Position numbers and translations under genes: made by a program
Notes under the pieces: model-generated
The model's database searches: none
Told to the model about the DNA's origin: nothing
What the model saw: the letters and a program-made list of their open reading frames with translations, nothing else
From: JAEXZL01 sp049943125
Lineage (GTDB): Bacteria > Bacillota > Clostridia > Clostridiales > Clostridiaceae
Length of the DNA: 64,000 nucleotides
Assembly: GCF_049943125.1 (NCBI RefSeq)
Contig: NZ_CP188040.1
Location: 2,542,001 to 2,606,000 of the forward strand
Direction: 5' to 3'
Shown: positions 16,621 through 25,129 of the stretch, piece after piece
Layout of the letters: every line of letters starts with the position of its first letter
Position numbering within the stretch: the stretch's first letter is position 1

Positions 16621-17730
16621 ATGGATAACAAACAAAGGATTATAGATTTCTGCAAGGAGCTGAAGCTTACTAAGGTTGGTTTTGTAAGCTGCAGGCCCTT
16701 TGAGGAGCTTAGGCCTCTTTTGGAAGAAAGAAAGGCTCAAGGCACTGAAAATCCCTTTGAAGAAAAAGATATCGACAAAAGACTGAATCCTTTTATATAT
16801 ATGCAGGAGGGAAAGACTATAATTTCTATAGCTTTCCCTTATTTGCATAAAGCAGAGCTTAGAGAGGATTATGGTTTTTCTGTTTATACTAGAGGATATG
16901 ATTATCACAGAGTAGTTAAGGGCTATCTAGAAAAAATCTGTGCCTTTATAGAAAGTCTTGGGGGAAAGGCTGTGTCTTTTACTGATAATAATGCCCTTCC
17001 AGAAAGATACATAGCATATTTAAGTGGGATAGGTTTTATTGGTAAGAATAATATGCTCATAACTCATGAATATGGCTCTTATGTTTTTTTAGGAGAAATA
17101 ATCACAGATTTAGAGCTTCAAGAGGACTGTCCGGACAGAAGCTTTGAAAAGATGGAAAGGTATGTAGAATGTGGAGAGGAATGTACCCTCTGCTTTGATG
17201 AGTGTCCTACTAAGGCTATAAATTCAGAGAAAAAGAATGCTAACATCTGTCTTTCCTTTCTCACCCAGAAGAAGGACTTAGAGGATAAGTGGCTTCCTCA
17301 CCTATCGGGAAGGCTTTTTGGCTGTGATTCCTGTCAAAAAAAGTGTAGATATAATCAGCTTGTAAGATTTTCCCCTCTTGAGGAGTTTAAACCACAAAAA
17401 CACATGGAGGATCATGATATCCTTGAGCTTAAGAATCTTGATAAAAAGACCTTTAAAGAAAAATATCTTATAACCTCCTGTGGCTGGAGAGGAAAAGCAG
17501 TCCTTCAAAGAAACGCTTTGATAAGAAGTGCTCTATTTGACAAAGAGGATATAAAAGCCTTTACCTCAAATTCTGAATACCTTATGGATTATAAGGAGAG
17601 GCTACTAAGGATACGGAAATCTGGAATCTTAGAGAGATTAGAAAAGGAAAAAAGTAAAAGGAAGCCTGTATCCACTTGTGCAATACAGCCTCTGGAGAAG
17701 ACTACTGATGAAGAAGGATTAGTGCTATAA
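16621..17730 (+). CDS. queG: Epoxyqueuosine reductase
   Basis: A 369-residue cobalamin- and Fe-S-dependent enzyme performing the last step of queuosine synthesis in tRNA (anticodon position 34). Two ferredoxin-like cysteine clusters are visible: CTLCFDECPTKAI with an upstream CGEEC, and CLSF...GCDSCQKKCRYN. The N-terminal part (ALPERYIAYLSGIGFIGKNNMLI) has the family's conserved GxGFxGKN segment. The start follows AAAGGAG at good spacing, 22 bases after cysE, so it may be read from the T-box operon. The C-terminal 30 residues are basic and low-complexity. The second cluster has CRYN in place of the usual CPxN. Confidence 0.9.
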   Translation: MDNKQRIIDFCKELKLTKVGFVSCRPFEELRPLLEERKAQGTENPFEEKDIDKRLNPFIYMQEGKTIISIAFPYLHKAELREDYGFSVYTRGYDYHRVVKGYLEKICAFIESLGGKAVSFTDNNALPERYIAYLSGIGFIGKNNMLITHEYGSYVFLGEIITDLELQEDCPDRSFEKMERYVECGEECTLCFDECPTKAINSEKKNANICLSFLTQKKDLEDKWLPHLSGRLFGCDSCQKKCRYNQLVRFSPLEEFKPQKHMEDHDILELKNLDKKTFKEKYLITSCGWRGKAVLQRNALIRSALFDKEDIKAFTSNSEYLMDYKERLLRIRKSGILERLEKEKSKRKPVSTCAIQPLEKTTDEEGLVL

Positions 17731-17772
17731 TATGTATGAGTTTAATATATTTTCTGGAAGGATGGATAGGCT

Positions 17773-18444
17773 TTGAAGAAAAGAACTAAGCAGGTATTGG
17801 AGCTTTTAAAGGAAGAGTATCCTGATGCAAAATGTGAGCTAGAACATGAGACTCCCTTTCAGCTTTTAGTCTCCACTATATTATCAGCTCAAACAACGGA
17901 TAAAAAGGTTAATGAGGTTACAGAGAAGCTTTATAAGGAATATCCTGATCTGGATGCTTTCTTGACTCTCACGGAGGAGGAGCTAGCTGAGAGGATAAAA
18001 ACTATAGGTCTATATAAAAATAAGGCTAAAAACATAATAAAAATGTGCCATCAGCTAAAGGAAAACTTTAATGGTGAGGTACCTAATACCATGGAAGGGA
18101 TAACCTCCTTAGCTGGAGCAGGGAGAAAGACAGCCAATGTGGTATTGTCCAATGCCTTTGGTGTCCCAGCTATTGCTGTTGATACCCATGTGTTTAGAGT
18201 ATCTAATAGAATTGGCCTTGCCAGTGGAAAAAATGTTGAGATTACTGAGGAGCAGCTAATGAAGGAGCTTCCTAAAAAGGAATGGTCTCTGGCTCATCAT
18301 CTCATTATATTTCATGGAAGACGCTGCTGCTATGCCAGGAAGCCTGACTGTGGAAGGTGTATAATTAGAGAGCACTGTGACTATTATAAGACTCTTATAA
18401 AAGCTAACAAAGCTGTAAAGAAAACAGAAAAGGTATCAAAATAG
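17773..18444 (+). CDS. nth: Endonuclease III
   Basis: A 223-residue base-excision repair enzyme that removes oxidised pyrimidines and cuts the abasic site. The helix-hairpin-helix region contains the catalytic LAGAGRKTAN (Lys119) and VDTHVFRVSNR (Asp137), and the C-terminal [4Fe-4S] loop has C-x6-C-x2-C-x5-C (CYARKPDCGRCIIREHC). All key residues are present. The start is TTG 17773 with AAGGATGG about 7 bases before it. It lies 42 bases after queG. Confidence 0.95.
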   Translation: MKKRTKQVLELLKEEYPDAKCELEHETPFQLLVSTILSAQTTDKKVNEVTEKLYKEYPDLDAFLTLTEEELAERIKTIGLYKNKAKNIIKMCHQLKENFNGEVPNTMEGITSLAGAGRKTANVVLSNAFGVPAIAVDTHVFRVSNRIGLASGKNVEITEEQLMKELPKKEWSLAHHLIIFHGRRCCYARKPDCGRCIIREHCDYYKTLIKANKAVKKTEKVSK

Positions 18445-18447
18445 AGG

Positions 18448-18480
18448 GCTTGACTTAAGCTTATAAAGCTTAAGTCAAGC
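18448..18480. terminator. Long hairpin between convergent nth and E2-like gene
   Basis: A perfect 15-bp inverted repeat (GCTTGACTTAAGCTT and complement) with a 3-base ATA loop begins four bases after the nth stop. No clear T-run follows on either strand, so it may be a weak terminator or an mRNA-end stabiliser. Confidence 0.5.
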
Positions 18481-18512
18481 ACCTGTGTTTATAATATTAT
18501 AAATGATTTCTG

Positions 18513-19367
18513 TTATTTTACATCCTCAAGTCGTCTGTCCAGAGCGTTTTCAAGAATTTTTGGATCTCGTAAGCACCTTCTGAATATCTTCATGGACTTA
18601 GCGAAATACAAGCCATCACAAAATCTTTCATCGGTTACAAGCCCTAAGGTAAGAACCTTTTTTGCTTCGAGAATCTCATTGTTAAGTGGAACAGCCTTAA
18701 GCTTTTCTTTCCCTAGAGCAATAAATATTCCTGTAGTACCAAATTCATAAACATGATGATAAATATATCTCAGTCCTATGGATTTTAAATTAGTTACAAA
18801 AAATGAGGTGTGAAAAGGACTTGCGTTAATTACAGCCTTAGGCAGCATATTATGCTTGTCCAAAAACATTATAGTGTTTACTGCAAGCTTAACCAGAGGT
18901 CCTGGAATTGACATGATGAGTCCTGCAAGCTTATCAGTATCATTGCTTTTGGTATTCTGTGTTTCATAAACTATCTTGTCTACTGCTTCAGAAATCTCCT
19001 GAAGGGTTTCCGTTCCTTCAAAGCAGAGCTTTACAGTAGTGCCGGCAGAATCATCCCTTAAGGTTCTGTGAATTACGAAGGAAACCCATATCTTTGGTCT
19101 TGTGTAAATCCTCCCATTCATAACGAATCTATTGAGGGCAGGCCTTAAGGCTATAGTTCTCACCATTGCAGCAATAATGATTTTCATATAGTTATAATTA
19201 AGTCCCTCTGATTTTTTTTGATTAATATAGCTATCTAAGGGATCGCATAGAAAGTCATCATTGAATAGGTTTTGAGAGTCTGTACGGGTTTTCATTATGT
19301 AAGGAGTAATTCTTTGAAAAGGGTCAATATCATGTACTCTTCTTCCGTCATGTCTCTTACTAAACAT
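18513..19367 (-). CDS. Stand-alone 2-oxoacid dehydrogenase E2 catalytic-domain-like protein
   Basis: A 284-residue protein resembling only the C-terminal acyltransferase domain of E2 (chloramphenicol acetyltransferase fold), without lipoyl or subunit-binding domains. The fold signature is seen in LNYNYMKIIIAAMVRTI, PALNRFVMNGR and the final LTLGLVTDERFCDG. In true E2 and CAT enzymes the last motif is HxxxDG. Here Glu247 occupies the His place while Asp251-Gly252 are kept, so ordinary acyl transfer is doubtful. GTG 19379 is in frame, but AAGGTGGTGA overlaps it, and ATG 19367 is preferred. No E1 or E3 genes are close. Function unknown. Confidence 0.75.
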   Translation of the reverse strand: MFSKRHDGRRVHDIDPFQRITPYIMKTRTDSQNLFNDDFLCDPLDSYINQKKSEGLNYNYMKIIIAAMVRTIALRPALNRFVMNGRIYTRPKIWVSFVIHRTLRDDSAGTTVKLCFEGTETLQEISEAVDKIVYETQNTKSNDTDKLAGLIMSIPGPLVKLAVNTIMFLDKHNMLPKAVINASPFHTSFFVTNLKSIGLRYIYHHVYEFGTTGIFIALGKEKLKAVPLNNEILEAKKVLTLGLVTDERFCDGLYFAKSMKIFRRCLRDPKILENALDRRLEDVK

Positions 19368-19507
19368 ATCTGTCACCACCTTTATCTATATAAACTTATA
19401 AACCCTTTAATCTTAGGTGAATATATATTAATAATACAGTTTATTTAAATATTTTTCAAATTATTATAATAATTGTCTGAAATGGTTAATAGCTTATTAA
19501 TTGGTAA

Positions 19508-20383
19508 TTATTTTTTTCTTCTATAATTGTATATAAAAACCCCTATATAAGCACCTATTATTAATAAATACCCCATAAAGCTATAGAAATCAGGTACTTC
19601 CTTTAGGAAGAGTATTCCTAATAGGGCTGAGAATATAATCTGGCTATAATCAAATACTGATATTTCACTGGCAGGAGCATATTTATAAGCCAGGGTTAAA
19701 GCAAACTGTGCCAAGGATGCAAATATTCCTGCGGCTATTAAATATAAGAACTGCATCAGTGTCATGGGCTTATAATAAAATATTAAAAAGGGTAATAAGG
19801 ACACTATTGAAACAAAGGAAAAATAAAATACTATTGTGTAATACTTTTCTCTTCCTCCTAAAAATCTAACAAAGGTATAAGCACTGCCAGCAAGAAGAGC
19901 TGAGGAAAAGCCTATAAGTGCTGGGAAAACATTGCTATTAAACCCAGGCTTTATTATTAATAGGGTTCCGAGAAAAGCAAAGACGAGGGCAAATAGCTGA
20001 ACAGGCTTAATTTTTTCCTTCAGGAATATATAAGATAATATAATTACCACAAAAGGACTTAATTTATTTAGCATTGAAGCATCTGAGAGGACAAGATTAT
20101 CTATAGCATAATAATTTGCTACAATTCCCAAGGTTCCAAAGATGGATCGGCCTAAAAGATAGGGCTGATTTTCCTTTTTTCCAAAAAAGCTTTCCTTGTG
20201 GACTACAATTAGTGCAAAGGCTAAGGCTAGAGATACAGAATTTCTAAAAAAGGTTTTTTGTATAGAGGGTACGTCTCCGGAAAGCTTAACCATTAGAGAC
20301 ATAAATGAAAAGCATAGTGCGGAGCAGGTAATGAGAATTATTCCTTTATTTTTTTCTTTGATGATTTTAATATTATTTTTCAT
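19508..20383 (-). CDS. EamA/DMT-family transporter
   Basis: A 291-residue membrane protein with about ten hydrophobic segments in two halves, each resembling an EamA repeat (LITCSALCFSFMSLMVKLSG at the start; AGIFASLAQFALTLAY and VFDYSQIIFSALLGILFLKEVPD in the second half). Drug/metabolite transporters of this type export or import small metabolites; the substrate cannot be told from sequence. The start ATG 20383 follows GGAAGTGAT. It is divergent from ddl and not in an operon with the E2-like gene, from which it is separated by 140 bp of AT-rich sequence. Confidence 0.85.
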   Translation of the reverse strand: MKNNIKIIKEKNKGIILITCSALCFSFMSLMVKLSGDVPSIQKTFFRNSVSLALAFALIVVHKESFFGKKENQPYLLGRSIFGTLGIVANYYAIDNLVLSDASMLNKLSPFVVIILSYIFLKEKIKPVQLFALVFAFLGTLLIIKPGFNSNVFPALIGFSSALLAGSAYTFVRFLGGREKYYTIVFYFSFVSIVSLLPFLIFYYKPMTLMQFLYLIAAGIFASLAQFALTLAYKYAPASEISVFDYSQIIFSALLGILFLKEVPDFYSFMGYLLIIGAYIGVFIYNYRRKK

Positions 20384-20465
20384 AGGTTATCACTTCCTTC
20401 AGTTTTTTATTTTAATATATGTTTCCCTATTGTCAATATAAATACTTTTTGTTTAATCCTCCTGG

Positions 20466-20474
20466 TGGTATAAT
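20466..20474 (+). promoter_or_regulatory. Extended -10 promoter of ddl
   Basis: TGGTATAAT, an extended -10 with a perfect hexamer, lies 60 bases before the ddl start. No good -35 is visible, as usual for extended -10 promoters. Confidence 0.5.
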
Positions 20475-20533
20475 AATCAATAATTGTAGCTTATGAATAA
20501 TATAGCAATAAACATACTTATGGAGGTATATAT

Positions 20534-21439
20534 ATGAAAGTTGGAGTAATAATGGGAGGGATATCCTCAGAAAGAGAGATTTCCCTACTAAGTGGAGAAG
20601 GTATGGTTAAGGCCTTAAAGGATAGTGATAAATACGAAGCTATACCTATAATTATAGATAGCAAAGAGGATGTCTTTTCAAAGACTCAGGATATAGATTT
20701 TGCTCTCCTTGCTCTTCATGGGAAATTTGGAGAGGATGGAACTATTCAGGCAGTGCTTCAGACCTTAGGAATACCATATTCCGGCTGTGACACCTTAAGC
20801 AGTGCCCTATGCATGGATAAGGATCTTACAAAAACAATACTAAAGGCTCATGGAATCAGAACTGCTCCCTGGCTTATGGTAAGCTCTCTAGAGGATATAG
20901 ATTATAAGGCTATAGAGGATATGGGCTATCCTGTAGTTATAAAGCCAAACAGTGGAGGCTCCAGCGTAGCTACCTTCATAATAAAGGAAGCCTCAGAGGT
21001 TCTCGATGCAGTTAGGGAAGGACTAAAATGGGATAAAGAGATCATGATAGAAAAATATATCAAGGGTGACGAAATAACCTGTCCTGTTTTGGATGGGGAG
21101 ATATTCCCAACCCTAGCTATAAAGCCTAAGGCTGACTTCTTCGACTACACAGCAAAATATACTGATGGAGCCACTGATGAATTCATTATTGAGCTTCAGG
21201 AGGCCCTTCAAAAGGAAGTTGATTTTATGACCCTAGAATGCTATAAAGCATTAAAATGCAGTGTTTATGCAAGGGTTGACTTTATAATCAGTGAAGGGGT
21301 TCCTTATCTTTTAGAGATAAATACCCTTCCAGGAATGACTAAAAACAGCCTTTTCCCTAAGAGTGCCGCAGGCAGGGGGATAAGCTTCAAGGAGCTACTA
21401 GAGCTAATTATTGAAAAATCATTAATTGTAAGAGGATAA
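20534..21439 (+). CDS. ddl: D-alanine--D-alanine ligase
   Basis: A 301-residue ATP-grasp enzyme that joins two D-alanines for peptidoglycan precursors. The N-terminal GGISSEREISLLSG, the ATP-binding VVIKPNSGGSSV and the metal-binding LEINTLPGMTKNSLFPKSA are all canonical. I see no sign of the D-Ala-D-Lac type ligase signature, so normal D-Ala-D-Ala specificity is inferred. The start follows ATGGAGGT. It ends in its own terminator and is upstream of a PAP2 gene and a VanRS-like pair. Confidence 0.93.
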   Translation: MKVGVIMGGISSEREISLLSGEGMVKALKDSDKYEAIPIIIDSKEDVFSKTQDIDFALLALHGKFGEDGTIQAVLQTLGIPYSGCDTLSSALCMDKDLTKTILKAHGIRTAPWLMVSSLEDIDYKAIEDMGYPVVIKPNSGGSSVATFIIKEASEVLDAVREGLKWDKEIMIEKYIKGDEITCPVLDGEIFPTLAIKPKADFFDYTAKYTDGATDEFIIELQEALQKEVDFMTLECYKALKCSVYARVDFIISEGVPYLLEINTLPGMTKNSLFPKSAAGRGISFKELLELIIEKSLIVRG

Positions 21440-21443
21440 TAAT

Positions 21444-21490
21444 AAATCTCTCCCATATTTATAATTATATGTGGAGAGATTTCTCTTTTA
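21444..21490 (+). terminator. Intrinsic terminator of ddl
   Basis: AAATCTCTCC pairs with GGAGAGATTT across a 19-base loop, whose ends pair further (CATAT/ATATG), followed by a T-rich tail. An in-frame ATG of the next ORF (21469) lies inside this hairpin, an argument against that start. Confidence 0.75.
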
Positions 21491-21573
21491 CTCTTATAAT
21501 AAAAGGTAAATATAAAAATAAGGCTTTTATTAAGAAAATTTTAAGAATTATATTGTATTATGGGATTAAGGGG

Positions 21574-22263
21574 ATGATGGAATTGAAAAAAATAAAGGAA
21601 TTGAAGTCTTATAAAAGGGAAGGCTTCTACCTAATGATATATTTAATATTGACAGCCTCCTATAAGTTATTTAATACCCCCAGGGAAATGGTGTATGATC
21701 TAACCATAGGTATTGACAGACTAATCCCCTTTACTAAGGAGTTTATAGTGTTTTATTATATATGGTATCTCTTCCTGGCAGTTACCATTATAGGGCTTTT
21801 CCTTAAGGATAGAGAAAGCTACTTTAGGTATCTTAAGGGCTTATCCTTAGGACTTATAGGGGCATATCTTACCTATACCTTCTTTCAGAGCACCGTACCT
21901 AGGCCAGAGGTAATAGGTAATGATATATTTGCTATTATGGTAAGGCAGATTTATGCCATAGATAATCCTTACAATTGCTTTCCAAGTATTCATGTTTTTG
22001 CTACGGTTTATGGCTGCTTAGTTATAAGTAAAAGCTACTTCAATAGTAATAAGCTGTTTAAAATAACCATGTATATAACAGGTATATTAATTATTTTATC
22101 AACCTTATTTGTTAAGCAGCACGTAATTTTGGATGCCGTGGGAGGAAGTGCTTTAGCTTACCTTGCATATGTTCTGTACTATAAGAGAGAAGGAGAAAGA
22201 GTCAGGATATGGATAAAGAAACTATTCTCGTCGTTGACGATGAAAAAGAAATTAGAGATTTAA
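21574..22263 (+). CDS. PAP2-family membrane phosphatase
   Basis: A roughly 229-residue membrane protein with five to six hydrophobic segments. It has PAP2 motif 2 (CFPSIH) and motif 3 (S-x5-H-x3-D-x3-G: STLFVKQHVILDAVGG), with VPRP as a reduced motif 1. Likely substrates are lipid or polyprenyl phosphates in the membrane; the resemblance is to the phosphatase/inositol phosphorylceramide synthase-type subfamily. The frame is open from 21469, but that ATG lies in the ddl terminator. AAGGGG at 21568 favours ATG 21574/21577, with TTG 21583 also possible. The 3' end overlaps the response-regulator gene by 55 bases, so the genes are cotranscribed. Confidence 0.8.
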   Translation: MMELKKIKELKSYKREGFYLMIYLILTASYKLFNTPREMVYDLTIGIDRLIPFTKEFIVFYYIWYLFLAVTIIGLFLKDRESYFRYLKGLSLGLIGAYLTYTFFQSTVPRPEVIGNDIFAIMVRQIYAIDNPYNCFPSIHVFATVYGCLVISKSYFNSNKLFKITMYITGILIILSTLFVKQHVILDAVGGSALAYLAYVLYYKREGERVRIWIKKLFSSLTMKKKLEI

Positions 22264-22907
22264 TTGAGATATACCTTAAAAATGAAGGGTATAATACCCT
22301 TAAAGCCTCCGATGGCTTTGAAGCTCTGTCACTTTTAAAAGCAAGAGAGGTGCAGCTGATTATTTTAGATGTGATGATGCCCAATATGGATGGAATAAGG
22401 GCATGCATGAAAATTAGAGAAGAAAGAAACACCCCTATAATAATGCTTTCAGCTAAGTCTGAGGACATGGATAAAATAATGGGTCTTACCACTGGAGCAG
22501 ATGATTATATTACTAAGCCCTTTAATCCCTTAGAGTTAATAGCTAGGGTTAAATCACAGCTTAGAAGGTATATAAAGCTTAATAACAATTCTGTAGCCTT
22601 TGGAAGAGCCGTGCTGGAGCTTGATGACTTAGTTATTAATACAGAAACCCATGAGATATCTATAGATGGTAGAGCCGTGAAGCTAACTCCTAGAGAGTTT
22701 GATATATTAGAGCTACTAGCAAGAAATCCTGGTAAGGTCTTTAGTATAGAAAATATCTATCAGAGCGTGTGGAAGGAGAGCTTCATTCAGTCCGATAATA
22801 CTGTCATGGTACACATAAGAAAAATAAGAGAAAAGATAGAGAAGGACCCCAGAAAGCCTAGATATATAAAAACCGTTTGGGGAGTGGGCTATAAAATTGA
22901 AAAATGA
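22209..22907 (+). CDS. OmpR/PhoB-family response regulator (VanR-like)
   Basis: A 232-residue DNA-binding regulator. The receiver domain (1-120) has the acidic pair Asp10-Asp11, phosphorylation site Asp54 (LIILDVMMPN), and Lys in DDYITKPFNP. The winged-helix output domain (about 135-232) ends in the usual RYIKTVWGVGYKIE. The gene starts within the end of the PAP2 gene and overlaps the kinase start by 11 bases, so all three are translated from one mRNA. Overall similarity is to VanR-type regulators, but no vanHAX genes are present, so a role in envelope sensing is inference only. Confidence 0.92.
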   Translation: MDKETILVVDDEKEIRDLIEIYLKNEGYNTLKASDGFEALSLLKAREVQLIILDVMMPNMDGIRACMKIREERNTPIIMLSAKSEDMDKIMGLTTGADDYITKPFNPLELIARVKSQLRRYIKLNNNSVAFGRAVLELDDLVINTETHEISIDGRAVKLTPREFDILELLARNPGKVFSIENIYQSVWKESFIQSDNTVMVHIRKIREKIEKDPRKPRYIKTVWGVGYKIEK

Positions 22908-24033
22908 TAAGGATAAAAATACCTTCATTCAAAGGCTAATTATAAAACTGGAAAACAGCACATTATTTAGGCCTATAAAGCTTTTATGGGAGCTGTTTTT
23001 GGGGAAGATGAAAAAAAGCATTCGCTTTGAGCTGGTAGTGGTTTTTGGTGTCTCATTGCTTGTTGGTATCCTTTCCTTTGGTGTGAATAATTTTTTATCC
23101 TACAATAGAAATGGCTTAACATCCTATATCTTTGCCTTTGCTGCCTTCATAATATCTTTTTTGATAATTACTAACAACACCATGAAGTACATTCAGGATA
23201 TATCTAAAGGCTTAAAGGAAATTTCAGAAGGCAAGCTCAGCTATAGAATACCAATAAAGGGAGAGGATGAGCTGAGCAACCTGGCCAATAATATCAATTA
23301 TATGGCCCAGGAAATTGAAACAAAGATCCAGAGTGAAAGAAAGGCAGAGAAAACAAAGAATGAGCTAGTGACTAATGTATCCCATGATTTAAGAACACCT
23401 TTGACCTCAGTTATAGGCTATATAGGTCTTGCAAAGGATGGAAAATATAATAGCCCTGAAGAGCTGCAGGAGTATTTAAATATAGCCTATACAAAATCAG
23501 AAAGACTTAAGCTATTAATCGATGATCTTTTTGAATATACGAAGCTCACTAATGATGGGGTTACATTAGATTTTCAGAGGGTTAATATTATCGAGTTTTT
23601 AGAGCAGTTAATTGAAGAGTTAAGGCCAGATTTTGAAGATAATAAGCTTATCCTAAAGAATAATCTGCCAGAAGAAAAGCTTTATATTAATGCTGATGCT
23701 AATAAGCTTCTTAGGGTGTTTGAAAATCTTTTTAGTAATTCCATTAAGTACAGCTACAAGCCCGGCACTGTAGAAATCAGCCTCGAAGCTTTTTCAGAGG
23801 TTATGATTTTCTCTATAAAAAATAAAGGTGATAGGATTGAAAGAGAAAATCTAAAGAAGATATTTGATAGGTTTTATAGGGGAGATGAAGCTAGAAGTAG
23901 CGCTGTAGCTGGCAGCGGACTAGGTCTTGCTATAACAAAAAATATTGTAGAGCTTCACAAGGGGAGAGTTTGGGCAAATTGTGATTCCCAAGATTTCATA
24001 ACCTTTTATGTACAGCTTCCATTATATAAATAG
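22897..24033 (+). CDS. Sensor histidine kinase (VanS-like)
   Basis: A 378-residue membrane kinase. Two hydrophobic segments (about 45-64 and 77-93) are separated by only a dozen residues, so there is almost no external sensing loop. A HAMP-like linker (about 95-145) leads to the H box VSHDLRTPLTS with His163, then an N box (NLFSNSIKYSY), the FDRFYRGD region and the G box GSGLGLAITKN. All kinase motifs are present. The start is TTG 22897, inside the end of the response-regulator gene, with GTGGG at 8-base spacing. The short loop suggests sensing within or near the membrane, as for intramembrane-sensing kinases. Confidence 0.92.
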   Translation: MKNDKDKNTFIQRLIIKLENSTLFRPIKLLWELFLGKMKKSIRFELVVVFGVSLLVGILSFGVNNFLSYNRNGLTSYIFAFAAFIISFLIITNNTMKYIQDISKGLKEISEGKLSYRIPIKGEDELSNLANNINYMAQEIETKIQSERKAEKTKNELVTNVSHDLRTPLTSVIGYIGLAKDGKYNSPEELQEYLNIAYTKSERLKLLIDDLFEYTKLTNDGVTLDFQRVNIIEFLEQLIEELRPDFEDNKLILKNNLPEEKLYINADANKLLRVFENLFSNSIKYSYKPGTVEISLEAFSEVMIFSIKNKGDRIERENLKKIFDRFYRGDEARSSAVAGSGLGLAITKNIVELHKGRVWANCDSQDFITFYVQLPLYK

Positions 24034-24108
24034 CTTTCATTATAAAGTAGTAACAATATAATGAAAGGCTAATATTATAATAATGGAAGAATTTTTTTTG
24101 GAGGAAAA

Positions 24109-25062
24109 ATGCAAAATAGAAATCCAAATAGCTTATTTGGTATAGATATCAATGAGTACAGTCAGGGTGTGGACTTCCAAACCTTAGCTAGGACCGTAGA
24201 CTTCTTGTACTTAAGAGCTTCCGGCTCAGGAAGTGGAAGCTTTAGATTAGATAGAAGGTTTATTGAATTCGCCCAGGCCAGCAGAGATTTTGGAATACCA
24301 GTAGGTGCATATCACTATGCTCTACCCACTACAAGCCTTCCAGCAGCAAGGGCACAGGCCGATGATTTTATTTATGCTCTCCAGCAGGGCTTTGGTGATG
24401 ATGATTTTGGAGATATATTCCCTGTTCTTGATGTAGAGGAGCCACAAGATAGGTCACTAACTACCACACAGCTTATAAATTGGATAGACGCTTTTAGAGA
24501 ACGCTTTGAAGAAGTTACAAGAAGAAGGCTGATGCTATATACCGGAGCCTTCTTTATTGACCTTTATGATAATTTTTATGTACCGGGAGAGGGGTTTCCT
24601 TTAAGCAATATGCCCTTATGGATAGCTATGTATACAAGAATTCCAGGAAATCCTCCCTATCCTGTTGATCAAGGTGGATGGACAAGATGGACTATCTGGC
24701 AGTTTAGCGATGAGGGAAACGTAAACGGTGTAGACTCTCCTACAGATTTAAACTGGGGACCTGACAGTATCGATGAGCTTACACCGCCTAGAGATGTCAC
24801 TGGCTTTAGAGTATTTCAGGATGAGAATAATCTATATCTTACCTGGGATCCTAACACAGATTCAGATATTGCCGGGTATAATATCTTCGTAAATGGAGTT
24901 TATGCAGCTACCTTGAACAAGGATAGAACCACCTATGTGATAAGTAAGAGAAGGAATAATATACCTCCAGGAGAGGTTTTAACCATAGCAATAGAGGCTT
25001 TTGACACAATGGGTGATTTTTCTGATGATAGAACAGTGGTCCAGATAACCACTGAAAATTAG
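24109..25062 (+). CDS. Glycoside hydrolase family 25 (lysozyme) with C-terminal Fn3-like domain
   Basis: A 317-residue predicted N-acetylmuramidase. The GH25 barrel (about 8-220) shows FGIDINEY with Asp13, YLRASGS, GAYHYAL, and the catalytic VLDVEEP (Asp108, Glu110), plus WTIWQFSDEG near its end. A beta-sandwich tail (about 225-315) resembles fibronectin type III (LYLTWDPNTDSDIAGYNIFVNG). No signal peptide or membrane segment is visible, so the enzyme may be released by lysis, act on spores, or use another route. The start follows TTGGAGGA. It has its own transcription unit with a terminator. Confidence 0.88.
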   Translation: MQNRNPNSLFGIDINEYSQGVDFQTLARTVDFLYLRASGSGSGSFRLDRRFIEFAQASRDFGIPVGAYHYALPTTSLPAARAQADDFIYALQQGFGDDDFGDIFPVLDVEEPQDRSLTTTQLINWIDAFRERFEEVTRRRLMLYTGAFFIDLYDNFYVPGEGFPLSNMPLWIAMYTRIPGNPPYPVDQGGWTRWTIWQFSDEGNVNGVDSPTDLNWGPDSIDELTPPRDVTGFRVFQDENNLYLTWDPNTDSDIAGYNIFVNGVYAATLNKDRTTYVISKRRNNIPPGEVLTIAIEAFDTMGDFSDDRTVVQITTEN

Positions 25063-25083
25063 TCTGATAATAAATACAATAAA

Positions 25084-25124
25084 AAGGAGTGCTTAGCTTC
25101 ATAAATAAGAGCTAAGCACTCCTT
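25084..25124. terminator. Bidirectional terminator between GH25 and M42 genes
   Basis: A 15-bp perfect inverted repeat (AAGGAGTGCTTAGCT and complement) lies between convergent genes. The A-run on the left gives a clear T-run for the minus-strand gene; the plus-strand tail is weaker. Confidence 0.8.
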
Positions 25125-25129
25125 ATCCT

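Noticed and set aside
21469..21573. N-terminal extension of the PAP2 protein starting at 21469
   Set aside because: That ATG lies within the ddl terminator hairpin and lacks a ribosome binding site; AAGGGG supports a start near 21574.
20534..24033. Vancomycin-resistance cluster (ddl with VanRS-like genes)
   Set aside because: The ligase looks like ordinary Ddl and has its own terminator, and vanH, vanX or vanY genes are absent.
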